From a gamma proteobacterium HTCC2207 (GTDB taxonomy: Bacteria; Pseudomonadota; Gammaproteobacteria; Pseudomonadales; Porticoccaceae): a DNA stretch of 64,000 bases. How positions within the stretch are numbered: the first letter of the stretch is position 1; each line of letters starts with the position of its first letter. Positions 28,439-37,796 of the stretch are shown here, one piece after another. The notes below the pieces were generated by a model. That model had not been told where the DNA came from. It did not search any database and worked only from the letters and a program-made list of their open reading frames with translations. Location of the stretch: contig CH672396.1 in the NCBI GenBank assembly GCA_000153445.1, forward strand, positions 847,021-911,020, in the 5' to 3' direction. Position numbers and translations under genes: made by a program.

Positions 28439-29722
28439 CTAACGAGACTCTTCCTCTTGATTCCAGGGTGCCACTTTAAGCAGTAGCAGCATGCCTGGAA
28501 TCGCCAGCGCCGTGCATATGTAGAAGAAACTTTCCCAGCCCACACCCTCGACAATAATGCCCGTAACGGAGCTGGCTACGGTGCGCGGTACTGCAGTCAG
28601 GGCGGTAAATAGTGCCAGCTGTGTGGCGGCAAAAGCCGGGTGTGTAGAGCGCGCCATAAAGGCGACAAAAGCGGCAGTGCCAAGACCTACGCCGAGGTAC
28701 TCAAAGCTAATCACCAGTCCCAGCAACCAGAGTCCCTCCCCCACTCTGGCGAGCAGGGCAAAGCCGAGAATCGATACAATCTGCACTAAGCCAAATAGCC
28801 ATAGGGCTCTATTGATACCGATCTTAAGCATCAAGATGCCGCCTAAAATACCGCCGACAATCATTGGCCAGAGGGCCGCATGCTTGGCGATCAAACCGAT
28901 CTCAGTCTTGGTAAAGCCCATATCCAAATAAAATGGTGTCGCCAGTGCCGTGGCCATGCTGTCACCCAGTTTGTACAGCAGCATAAAGGCGAGAATTAGG
29001 CAGGCCTGTTGCACACCCTGGCGTGAGAAAAATTCTTTAAAGGGCTCGATAATGGCTTGATTAAGGGTGGTGGGGTGGCGGGCATCGGTCTTGGGCTCGG
29101 CAATGCTCAGGGTCATCAGTATACCGACCAACATAAAGGCCGCTGTAATCATAAACACGGTTTGCCAGGGCAGGCTGTCCGCCAGTATCAGAGAGAGGGA
29201 GCCGGGGACTAATCCGGCAATTCTGTAGGCGTTAACGTGGATTGAATTACCCAGACCCAATTCTTGGTCTGGCAGTATCTGACGGCGATAGGCGTCGAGA
29301 ACAATATCTTGGGTGGCGCTTAAAAAGGCGATTAGTAGGCAGAGCCAGGCGATACTCCAGATATCGGTGTTGGGATTAAAAAATCCCAGGGCTGCAATCG
29401 ATAGCAGCAGCCCGATCTGAGTTGCCAGCATCCAGCCGCGACGCAGACCGCCCCCAAAACCTAGAACAGAATCCAAGCGACTTAATCCCGGTATAGCCAG
29501 GCGATAGCGATCAAGCAGTGGTGACCAGAAAAACTTCCAAGTATAGGGCAGTCCAATTAGCGCGAAGAAGCCGATCTCTTTGAGACCCACGCCTTCGGAG
29601 CGCAGCCAGGCAGGTACCAGAGAGATCAATAAATACAGCGGCATGCCTGAGGCAAAGCCGGTAAAGATACAGATCAACATACGGCGATTTAAGAGTGCCT
29701 GCTTGATACTGGTTGAGTTCAT
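28439..29722 (-). CDS. ampG: AmpG-like muropeptide permease (MFS)
   Basis: Probable importer of anhydro-muropeptides from periplasm to cytoplasm, feeding AmpD. 427 residues with about 12 hydrophobic helices. AmpG signatures are FTGFASGMPLYLLISLVPAWLRSEGV near the start, GLPYTWKFFWSPLLDRY, the ATQDIVLDAYRRQIL stretch and the KLGDSMATALATPFYLDMGF block. Placed convergent to ampE, so the amidase, AmpE and permease are neighbours. A 3 x 18-bp repeat lies 22 bases upstream of its start codon. Confidence 0.93.
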   Translation of the reverse strand: MNSTSIKQALLNRRMLICIFTGFASGMPLYLLISLVPAWLRSEGVGLKEIGFFALIGLPYTWKFFWSPLLDRYRLAIPGLSRLDSVLGFGGGLRRGWMLATQIGLLLSIAALGFFNPNTDIWSIAWLCLLIAFLSATQDIVLDAYRRQILPDQELGLGNSIHVNAYRIAGLVPGSLSLILADSLPWQTVFMITAAFMLVGILMTLSIAEPKTDARHPTTLNQAIIEPFKEFFSRQGVQQACLILAFMLLYKLGDSMATALATPFYLDMGFTKTEIGLIAKHAALWPMIVGGILGGILMLKIGINRALWLFGLVQIVSILGFALLARVGEGLWLLGLVISFEYLGVGLGTAAFVAFMARSTHPAFAATQLALFTALTAVPRTVASSVTGIIVEGVGWESFFYICTALAIPGMLLLLKVAPWNQEEESR

Positions 29723-29744
29723 TGAGAGCCTTGTTGTGTCTATT

Positions 29745-29798
29745 AAATTAGGTACTGCCTGTAAATTAGGTACTGCCTGTAAATTAGGTGTTCCCTGG
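29745..29798 (-). repeat. 3 x 18-bp tandem repeat in the ampG leader
   Basis: Plus-strand unit AAATTAGGTACTGCCTGT, two perfect copies (29745-29780) and a diverged third (29781-29798). It fills the whole gap between the alkyltransferase-like gene and ampG, so it would lie in the leader or promoter of ampG. Confidence 0.93.
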
Positions 29799-29800
29799 GT

Positions 29801-30259
29801 CTAGGGTTGCCAGCGAAATTGTTTGAGGCTGATACGGCCATTGTTAAACACAATCCCTTCTTCCTGCAGCAGAGCCCGTTGTCGCACACCGCTGTCTGTC
29901 TCTGGCCCCAGGCTGATTTTGCCGGCTGCGTTGATTACTCGGTGCCAGGGCAGGGTAGTGTCGGGTGGCAGATTACGCAATATATAGCCTACTTGGCGCG
30001 CTCCTCGCGGCAATCCCGCCAAATCTCCAAGCTGGCCATAGGTCACTACTTTTCGCTGGGGCACCGCTGCCAGTGCAATGTAGACCCTTTGTTCCCTGGA
30101 TGGCTCTTTAACAGGCTGAGGCTCTTTAACAGGCTGAGGCTCTCTATCGCGCTGAGGCTCTTTATCAGGCTGAGGCTCTTTAACCCGCTGAGGCTCTCGA
30201 TCGCGCTGAAGCTCTTCATCACGCTGAGGCTCTTCATGAGCACAATGTTTGTTATTCAT
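29801..30259 (-). CDS. Alkyltransferase-like protein (ATL/YbaZ type) with N-terminal repeat arm
   Basis: O6-alkylguanine-binding protein without methyltransferase activity; ATL proteins flag alkylated bases for nucleotide excision repair. 152 residues. From about residue 55 the MGMT C-terminal fold is seen: VYIALAAVPQRKVVTYGQLGDLAGLPRGARQVGYIL (helix-turn-helix and Arg finger) then PWHRVINAAGKIS, where Trp replaces the acceptor Cys of PCHRV, the hallmark of ATLs. The first 54 residues are a highly charged arm of about seven 6-residue units (EPQRDR/EPQPVK type) from an 18-bp repeat. Whether translation really starts at ATG 30259 or inside the arm cannot be decided; the core has no clear internal ATG. 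Confidence 0.88.
   Translation of the reverse strand: MNNKHCAHEEPQRDEELQRDREPQRVKEPQPDKEPQRDREPQPVKEPQPVKEPSREQRVYIALAAVPQRKVVTYGQLGDLAGLPRGARQVGYILRNLPPDTTLPWHRVINAAGKISLGPETDSGVRQRALLQEEGIVFNNGRISLKQFRWQP
30102..30227 (-). repeat. 7 x 18-bp in-frame tandem repeat in the alkyltransferase-like gene
   Basis: Seven related 18-base units (plus-strand consensus GGCTCTTTAACAGGCTGA), first two identical, plus a degenerate eighth to 30245. Encodes the charged Glu-Pro-Gln arm. Confidence 0.95.
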
Positions 30260-30362
30260 GGTCCAAGATTACGCTATTCGCTGCGCTGTTGAAATAGACG
30301 AAACTACCCCAATGTACCTAATAGACCGCCCAGACTGGGTGGGTAAAAATGAGATAACGACT

Positions 30363-30842
30363 GTGCGCTACCTATTTTTGATATTTGTGATTACGCCGGT
30401 GCTGGAGATGTGGCTGCTGATAAATGTCGGCGCTCAGATCGGAGCGCTGCCTACTATAGGCCTGGTTCTGCTCACCGCGTTTGTCGGAGTGAATCTGCTG
30501 CGCTATCAGGGTTTCGATACATTGTGGCGTGGCCAGCGCAGATTTGCCGAAGGCCAATTGCCAGCTCAGGAAATCGCCGAGGGTATTATTCTTGCGGTAT
30601 CCGGTGCCCTGTTGCTAACCCCGGGTTTTGTCACTGATGCTATTGGTTTTGCCGGACTGATTCCCATGGTGCGAGGCGCAGTTGCACGTTTGGTGTTGAG
30701 TCGCATGGTGGTCAGTGGCGTTGCTATGGGCTCATCAGCCTCAGGTTTTAGCGCCAGTGGCGGCAGAGTCGACCTTTCTGCTTCTGCTGGTTCGAAAAAA
30801 TCTGACGATATTATCGAAGGGGAGTCCTGGGACGAAAAGTGA
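30363..30842 (+). CDS. fxsA: FxsA family membrane protein
   Basis: Small inner-membrane protein; E. coli FxsA, when overproduced, relieves F-plasmid exclusion of phage T7. Physiological role unknown. I choose GTG 30363, giving 159 residues and the family N-terminus M-R-Y-L-F-L-I-F; the frame is open upstream to 30249 but those residues do not look like FxsA. Helices at about 3-19 and 25-44, then a third hydrophobic region with SGALLLTPGFVTDAIG, the family's best-conserved motif. Ser/Gly-rich tail. Lies upstream of groES as in many gammaproteobacteria. Confidence 0.9.
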   Translation: MRYLFLIFVITPVLEMWLLINVGAQIGALPTIGLVLLTAFVGVNLLRYQGFDTLWRGQRRFAEGQLPAQEIAEGIILAVSGALLLTPGFVTDAIGFAGLIPMVRGAVARLVLSRMVVSGVAMGSSASGFSASGGRVDLSASAGSKKSDDIIEGESWDEK

Positions 30843-30905
30843 CTCAATAGCATTAATCAACAGGGAGGTTTGATCAAACAGGAAAGGTAAAATAATTGCC
30901 CTGGT

Positions 30906-30936
30906 CCCTTGAAAAAGAAATCAGGCGCCACCATAT
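30906..30936 (+). promoter_or_regulatory. Heat-shock sigma-32 promoter of groESL
   Basis: CCCTTGAAA (30906-30914) and CCACCATAT (30928-30936) resemble the sigma-32 consensus CTTGAAA and CCCCATNT with a 16-base spacing between TTGAAA and CCATAT. The groES start is about 75 bases downstream. Confidence 0.8.
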
Positions 30937-31011
30937 GATTCTCAACCGCGGGAATCTGCCCGCAAAAGTAACTTTTGAACACTGTAGATAGATAAATTGG
31001 AGAGACAAAGT

Positions 31012-31305
31012 ATGAAAATTCGTCCATTACACGACCGAGTGATCGTTCGTCGCGAGGAAGAAGAAGCAACATCCGCTGGCGGTATCTTGCTGCCAGGTTC
31101 TGCGCAGGAAAAGCCTAACCAGGGTGAAGTTATTGCTGTCGGCAATGGCCGCGTTTTGGATAACGGTGATGTGCGCCCGGTTGATGTGAAAGTGGGCGAT
31201 AAGGTTGTGTTTGGCAAGTATGCCGGACAGGACACCATTGATGTTGAAGGTGAAGAGCTGATTATTCTCAGCGAAACCGATATCAAAGCTGTTATCGAAG
31301 CTTAA
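31012..31305 (+). CDS. groES: GroES, co-chaperonin
   Basis: Heptameric lid of the GroEL chamber. Start ATG 31012 gives the canonical [14 protein letters not shown] and 97 residues, with a TTGGAGAGA ribosome site; a start five codons upstream was rejected. The mobile loop is [21 protein letters not shown], with the GroEL-binding G-I-L tripeptide. Followed by groEL after 92 bases. Confidence 0.98.
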   Translation: MKIRPLHDRVIVRREEEEATSAGGILLPGSAQEKPNQGEVIAVGNGRVLDNGDVRPVDVKVGDKVVFGKYAGQDTIDVEGEELIILSETDIKAVIEA

Positions 31306-31373
31306 GCGCTTTTATCAATTAGCTCTTAATATATAGCGCGTAAAAAAGCGCTCTTTACAGAATTTTTGTATAA

Positions 31374-33050
<1,677 letters not shown>

Positions 33051-33121
33051 TCAGGCCTCTCGACCCTTTATCATAGGTTGTTACACCCTATGTTGTAGGG
33101 GGAGCCTCAAAGCATAAAAAA

Positions 33122-33153
33122 AAGCCCCGCAGATCGCTGCGGGGCTTTTTTTT
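33122..33153 (+). terminator. Intrinsic terminator after groEL
   Basis: AAGCCCCGCAG-ATCG-CTGCGGGGCTT perfect 11-pair hairpin with a run of eight T, preceded by an A-run. Confidence 0.97.
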
Positions 33154-33273
33154 GGATAAATATTTTTACTGTTTAAAAAAAGTAACGAAAAAGTGTCAAA
33201 AAAACGGCTTTGCAGGCCTAAGGTGATTGCTATTTCGGCGCGCTTCCCCAACAATTGACTTCAGAAAACTAGA

Positions 33274-33287
33274 CGTCCGCAAGGACG
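33274..33287 (+). promoter_or_regulatory. Small GCAA-loop hairpin upstream of the PuuD-like gene
   Basis: CGTCC-GCAA-GGACG, five pairs with a GNRA tetraloop, 35 bases before the start codon. Could stabilise the leader; role not known. Confidence 0.4.
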
Positions 33288-33321
33288 CAATTCGTTAAAA
33301 AGTTTATTAAAGGAGTTTGTT

Positions 33322-33960
33322 ATGAGCGGTGAGTTAATTGATTTTCTAGTCCGATGGGGTCACGTACTTTTCGGAATCGTCTGGATCGGCATGTTGTACT
33401 ACTTCAACTTTGTTCAGGGTGGTTACTTTAAAGAAGCCTCTCCAGAAGCTCTGGCTGATGCCAAAGCTAAGTTGGCACCCAGTGCTCTTTGGTGGTTCCG
33501 TTGGGGCGCCATGTTGACATTCATAACAGGTCTGTACCTGCTCCACGTTGTCACTGGCAACAGCCAGCTAAACAACTACATTATTGTTGGCGCGCTAATG
33601 GGCACACTGATGTTTATCAATGTATGGGCTGTGATCTGGCCTGCACAGAAGATTGCATTGGGTCTGGTTGAAGGCGGCGATAAAGCGGCTGCAGGTGCCA
33701 AGGCACTGCTGGCTTCACGTACAAACGTACTGTTCTCTGCACCTATGTTGCTAGGCATGCTGGCCGGCCCACATTATGTTGGTCAAGGCTACGGCTCAGC
33801 AGTTGGCGGCACTGGCCTAACGGTTATGCTGGTTATCGTTGCGCTGCTCGAAGTCAACGCACTGGCTGGCAAGCAAGGTCCAATGACTACAGTCAAAGGC
33901 GTGATTCACTCAAGCCTGGGTCTGACTGCGGTAATGGTTCTGGCGCTTAACCTGCTGTAA
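33322..33960 (+). CDS. PuuD-like (urate oxidase N-terminal domain) membrane protein without cytochrome domain
   Basis: Polytopic membrane protein, 212 residues, with about six hydrophobic segments. The N-terminal RWGHVLFGIVWIGMLYYFNF, WWFRWGAMLTFITGLYLLHV and INVWAVIWPAQKIALG resemble the membrane domain of bacterial urate hydroxylase PuuD. Full PuuD proteins add a C-terminal cytochrome c domain; here the protein ends after the last helix and no CxxCH is seen. Several conserved histidines (H14, H63 region, GPHYVGQG) could bind haem. Flanked by terminators, so transcribed alone; AAAGGAG site at the start. Urate as substrate is not supported by neighbours. Confidence 0.72.
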   Translation: MSGELIDFLVRWGHVLFGIVWIGMLYYFNFVQGGYFKEASPEALADAKAKLAPSALWWFRWGAMLTFITGLYLLHVVTGNSQLNNYIIVGALMGTLMFINVWAVIWPAQKIALGLVEGGDKAAAGAKALLASRTNVLFSAPMLLGMLAGPHYVGQGYGSAVGGTGLTVMLVIVALLEVNALAGKQGPMTTVKGVIHSSLGLTAVMVLALNLL

Positions 33961-33984
33961 TAGATCACAGCAATAGATCACAGC
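33959..33984 (+). repeat. 2 x 13-bp tandem duplication
   Basis: AATAGATCACAGC twice in direct succession, starting in the stop codon of the PuuD-like gene and ending just before its terminator. Confidence 0.9.
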
Positions 33985-33994
33985 AAAGCGTTTT

Positions 33995-34022
33995 AAAAAG
34001 CCGACCTAGTGTCGGCTTTTTT
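33995..34022 (+). terminator. Intrinsic terminator after the PuuD-like gene
   Basis: AAAAAGCCGAC-CTAGT-GTCGGCTTTTTT hairpin with T-run. Confidence 0.95.
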
Positions 34023-34103
34023 GTGCCTGATGAATTTAGAAATAGGGCTCACTGCCAGTGATAAATAAGCTATTGTGCGGATGTAGGTGGAAATTAATTT
34101 GCG

Positions 34104-34109
34104 TATAAT
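34104..34109 (+). promoter_or_regulatory. Possible -10 box of the coiled-coil gene
   Basis: A perfect TATAAT lies 65 bases before ATG 34174. A matching -35 at 17 bases (ATGTAG) is poor, so the call rests on the -10 box and the position after a terminator. Confidence 0.4.
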
Positions 34110-34173
34110 GCAGCAATCTTTCAGAGCTCTTTAGTAGGGCTCTCTAGTAGGTCTATCTAAACAGGATTTTAAA

Positions 34174-34986
34174 ATGACTGAGGAAAAACCCCGAATCAAC
34201 CCGATTGTTGCCGAACGAGACGATATGATTGGGCGCTCATCGACGTCCACATCCTCGAGCAAAAAAGGCTCTTCTGGGGGCGACGGCAAACGACCTGGGG
34301 GCGGTTCTTCTAACGGCTCATCGAATGGCTCCAGTGGCAGTAATATATTGGTGTTTATTATTCTCGTGGCCCTGATTGCCGCTGGGGGTTTTGGCTGGAT
34401 GCAATTTGCCTCACTGTCCGCCAATCACAGCGATTTGCAACAGCGCTTTGAATCCCTTGAGTCGCGCCTTAGCAGCACTGATGAATCGGTCACCCAGTCA
34501 GGTGCCGCTATGCAGCTGAATATCAGCAAGCAGTCCGACGAACTGAAAAAGCACTGGAGTGAAATTCGTAAACTCTGGGGTGTGACCAACGACATCAACA
34601 AAACCAAGATTGATACCAATAAAAAAGATATCGCCTTTTTGGCCAGCAAGCGCACCGCCATTGAGAAATCTATCGCTGAGCTCAGTGCCCGCGTGGATAA
34701 AGAAAATCGCAGTCTGACCAATCTCAGCGGCAACTACCTGGCGATCTCGGCAGATATAGACGCGGTTAATGCCAGCCTCCGCAAACTGTCCGACAAAGTG
34801 ACCAGCCTGCAGTCTTCACTGACCAATATTGATCGCCAGCTCAAGGCCAATGCCGAGGGTATTGAGTCCATGGATGCATTCCGTCGTCAAACTAACCAGA
34901 AAATTTACGCTCTCGAAAAACGATCATCTGCGTCAGTTTCGGCACCAGCACCAGCTGCAAACGTCGTGACTCAGCCCAGCCAATAA
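34174..34986 (+). CDS. Single-pass membrane protein with long coiled coil, function unknown
   Basis: 270 residues. Cytoplasmic N-terminus of about 50 residues is low-complexity (Ser/Gly/Asn runs), then one membrane helix at about 53-75 (NILVFIILVALIAAGGFGWMQF), then about 170 residues with heptad-like hydrophobic spacing and few helix breakers (LQQRFESLESRLSSTDESV ... LDKVTSLQSSL), and an Ala/Pro tail. This is a type II anchor with a periplasmic coiled coil. I do not recognise the family. It is 21 bases upstream of the fumarase gene, perhaps by chance of transcription. Confidence 0.75.
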   Translation: MTEEKPRINPIVAERDDMIGRSSTSTSSSKKGSSGGDGKRPGGGSSNGSSNGSSGSNILVFIILVALIAAGGFGWMQFASLSANHSDLQQRFESLESRLSSTDESVTQSGAAMQLNISKQSDELKKHWSEIRKLWGVTNDINKTKIDTNKKDIAFLASKRTAIEKSIAELSARVDKENRSLTNLSGNYLAISADIDAVNASLRKLSDKVTSLQSSLTNIDRQLKANAEGIESMDAFRRQTNQKIYALEKRSSASVSAPAPAANVVTQPSQ

Positions 34987-35007
34987 ATAACAGAGACCAA
35001 AATCAGC

Positions 35008-36525
35008 ATGACTATTATCCGCCAACAAGACCTTATCGACAGCGTTGCAGACGCGCTGCAATACATATCTTATTACCATCCAGTTGATTTTATTCAGGCG
35101 GTAAAAAAGGCCTATGACCGTGAAGAGTCAAAAGCGGCAAAAGACGCCATGGCCCAGATTCTGGTGAACTCGCGTATGTGTGCCATGGGTCATCGGCCTA
35201 TCTGTCAGGATACGGGCATAGTTACAGTCTTTGTTCGAGTGGGTATGAATGTCCAGTGGCAGGGGGATATGAGCCTCACTGACATGATCAACCAAGGCGT
35301 GCGTCAAGCCTATACTCATCCAGACAATGTTCTGCGCGCGTCGATTCTCAGCGATCCCGATGGTGCGCGTAAAAATACCGGCGACAATACTCCGGCAGTG
35401 ATTCACTATGAAATAGTCCCGGGGGATAAAGTCTCCATTGACGTCGCAGCCAAAGGCGGCGGTTCCGAGGCGAAATCGAAGTTTGCCATGCTCAACCCGT
35501 CAGACTCAGTGGTCGACTGGGTGCTTAAAATGGTCCCCACTATGGGCGCCGGCTGGTGTCCTCCGGGAATATTGGGTATTGGTCTTGGCGGCACGGCTGA
35601 AAAAGCCATGTTAATGGCCAAGGAATCTCTGCTTGAGCATATAGATATCTCCGAGCTCCAGGCGCGAGGTGCAAGCAATCGCAATGAAGAACTGCGTCTT
35701 GAGCTGTTTGACAAGGTTAATGCGCTGGGCATTGGTGCTCAGGGCCTCGGTGGTCTGACCACGGTATTGGATATTAAGGTTAAAGACTATCCCTCTCATG
35801 CGGCCAATAAAGCCGTGGCGATTATTCCCAACTGTGCGGCTACCCGCCATGTTCACTTTGATCTGGATGGCAGCGGTCCAGCGCAACTGGATCCACCGAA
35901 TTTGGACGATTGGCCAGAGATTACCTTGGAAGCTGACGAATCAGTGCGCCGGGTAAATCTCAACGAAGTCACTCAAGAGGATATTGCCACCTGGAAGCCT
36001 GGCGACACATTATTGCTCTCGGGCAAGATGTTGACCGGACGCGATGCGGCACACAAGAAAATGACCGACATTCTTGCCACTGGCGAAAAGCTCCCAGTGG
36101 ACTTAACTGATCGTTTTATCTACTACGTGGGCCCAGTTGATCCAGTGCGTGAAGAGGCGGTTGGCCCTGCGGGCCCGACTACAGCCACGCGCATGGATAA
36201 GTTTACCCGCACCATGCTCGAGGAAACTGGGTTGATGGGCATGATTGGTAAGGCCGAGCGCGGGCAGATCGGTATAGATGCGATTCGCGACAATCAGGCT
36301 GTTTATTTGATTGCTGTGGGTGGCGCAGCCTATCTAGTGTCCAAGGCGATTACCAATGCCGAAGTTGTGGCCTTTCCAGAGTTGGGAATGGAGGCGATTT
36401 ACGAGTTCGAAGTCAAAGATATGCCGGTCACCGTGGCGGTTGATACCCAGGGTGAATCCGTGCATCGCATAGGACCACAAATATGGCAGGCAAAAATTGA
36501 GGAAAAAACCCTAAACTTGGTTTAG
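35008..36525 (+). CDS. fumA: Class I fumarate hydratase ([4Fe-4S] type, FumA-like)
   Basis: TCA-cycle enzyme converting fumarate to malate; the class I type is a [4Fe-4S] dehydratase. 505 residues. Candidate cluster cysteines are C66 (RPICQDTG), C184 (GAGWCPPG) and C276 (IPNCAATR). The C-terminal beta domain carries GDTLLLSGKMLTGRDAAHK and the GPTTATRMDKF motif. Single-polypeptide form, not the split alpha/beta type. No second fumarase is visible in the window. Could also act on mesaconate in some lineages; fumarase is the main call. Confidence 0.93.
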   Translation: MTIIRQQDLIDSVADALQYISYYHPVDFIQAVKKAYDREESKAAKDAMAQILVNSRMCAMGHRPICQDTGIVTVFVRVGMNVQWQGDMSLTDMINQGVRQAYTHPDNVLRASILSDPDGARKNTGDNTPAVIHYEIVPGDKVSIDVAAKGGGSEAKSKFAMLNPSDSVVDWVLKMVPTMGAGWCPPGILGIGLGGTAEKAMLMAKESLLEHIDISELQARGASNRNEELRLELFDKVNALGIGAQGLGGLTTVLDIKVKDYPSHAANKAVAIIPNCAATRHVHFDLDGSGPAQLDPPNLDDWPEITLEADESVRRVNLNEVTQEDIATWKPGDTLLLSGKMLTGRDAAHKKMTDILATGEKLPVDLTDRFIYYVGPVDPVREEAVGPAGPTTATRMDKFTRTMLEETGLMGMIGKAERGQIGIDAIRDNQAVYLIAVGGAAYLVSKAITNAEVVAFPELGMEAIYEFEVKDMPVTVAVDTQGESVHRIGPQIWQAKIEEKTLNLV

Positions 36526-36657
36526 TCTTAAGTGAGTGGTTGATACAGCTCCTGTGGCTTAGTAAATAGACTAGGTACATAGGGTCGATTAGCTATCTAA
36601 GCCACCTTGGCTAGATTGATAAGGCAGGTAAGACTCGGCCTTCATCAAAGGGTGACC

Positions 36658-36673
36658 GCGAAAATTGTTTCGC
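36658..36673 (+). promoter_or_regulatory. Leader hairpin before the OmpA-type gene
   Basis: GCGAAA-ATTG-TTTCGC, six pairs, about 40 bases before the start codon, in an otherwise A-rich leader. Such leaders of porin genes are often targets of small RNAs; that is only a suggestion here. Confidence 0.4.
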
Positions 36674-36711
36674 AATTACAACAAACATTTTTTAGTTTAC
36701 AGGGAAATAAT

Positions 36712-37686
36712 ATGAAATCTGCAAAGGGATTATTGGGAGCAATGACACTGGTTATAGCAGGGGCAGCAACTGCCGCTGATGACTGGTATCTGGGAGTAAC
36801 GGCGGGACACTATGACCTAGATGGCGAACGCGCCATTGTCGAAGACCACAACAGCGTGACAGCAGGTGTGCAGGTGGGTAAATACGTCTCCGACACATTG
36901 GCACTGGAGTTGGGTTATGGCGCCAATGCCGGACACGATAATTTTGATGTGTTGTCATTAAATGGCTTGCTCTGGTTAAATAATAGCGATGCCACTAACT
37001 GGAGTCCCTATGTCTTATTCGGCCTTAATCAGTACGACTTTCAAGATGCCTCAAATCTAGTGCTAGATCATGACGATCGCTCCACCCAGATTATGGTGGG
37101 CGTCGGTATGGGTACACGGTTTGATTACGGCCTCGAGTTTCGTGCTGATCTCCGCGGTATGGCAGGTCATGATGAAGATGGTGAAGATGTCGGTGTGCAG
37201 TTCTCGCTGAATAAAGTCTTTGGCAGCAAGTCAGCTGCTCCTGCAAGAGTTGCAGCGCCGGTTGTCTCTCAGGCCATAGCAGAACCCGAAGTTGAGGTAG
37301 AGCAAGAGCCAGAGCAAGAGGTTCGCACTATCACCGTGCGATTAAATGTTGAATTTGAATTTAATAAAGACACTGTGTTGGCCGTCTACGGCGATCAGTT
37401 AGATGCCATTGCCGCTGCCATGAAAGCTCAGGATGATATTGATCTGGTGCTCGAGGGGCACACCGATAGCCGCGGGGCCGACCAGTACAATATGAGCCTG
37501 TCTGATCGCCGTGCCAAAGCGGTCAAGGCCAAATTGGTTGAAGATTATGGTATTCCTGCCGCACGTATCAGCGCTGTGGGCTACGGTGAAACTCAGCCCA
37601 TAGCGACTAATGAAACTGACGAAGGCCGCGCACGCAATCGCCGTGTAGTGGGTGAGATGTCTTTTTCTGAGGTCTACAACTTTTAA
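36712..37686 (+). CDS. OmpA-family outer-membrane protein
   Basis: Outer-membrane beta-barrel joined to a peptidoglycan-binding domain. Start ATG 36712 gives a good signal peptide (MKSAKGLLGAMTLVIAGAATA, cut near residue 21) and 324 residues; the 35 extra codons upstream are rejected. The barrel part (about 22-180) has alternating aromatic strands (WYLGVTAGHYDLDG). An acidic hinge (PEVEVEQEPEQEV) leads to the OmpA C-terminal domain with LEGHTDSRGADQYNMSLSDRRA and the conserved Arg and Asp that hold diaminopimelate. Transcribed alone, with a terminator behind it. Confidence 0.94.
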   Translation: MKSAKGLLGAMTLVIAGAATAADDWYLGVTAGHYDLDGERAIVEDHNSVTAGVQVGKYVSDTLALELGYGANAGHDNFDVLSLNGLLWLNNSDATNWSPYVLFGLNQYDFQDASNLVLDHDDRSTQIMVGVGMGTRFDYGLEFRADLRGMAGHDEDGEDVGVQFSLNKVFGSKSAAPARVAAPVVSQAIAEPEVEVEQEPEQEVRTITVRLNVEFEFNKDTVLAVYGDQLDAIAAAMKAQDDIDLVLEGHTDSRGADQYNMSLSDRRAKAVKAKLVEDYGIPAARISAVGYGETQPIATNETDEGRARNRRVVGEMSFSEVYNF

Positions 37687-37706
37687 TCCAAGTTGGCTCT
37701 AGTATT

Positions 37707-37738
37707 AAAAACGGCGCTGCTATCAGCGCCGTTTTTTT
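37707..37738 (+). terminator. Intrinsic terminator after the OmpA-type gene
   Basis: ACGGCGCTG-CTAT-CAGCGCCGT hairpin (37711-37732) with a T-run to 37738 and an A-run before it. Confidence 0.96.
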
Positions 37739-37796
37739 ATGCATAACAAATCATTGTGATGGATAATGAAGGTCGGTAAATTGGAGAGGATGAAAA

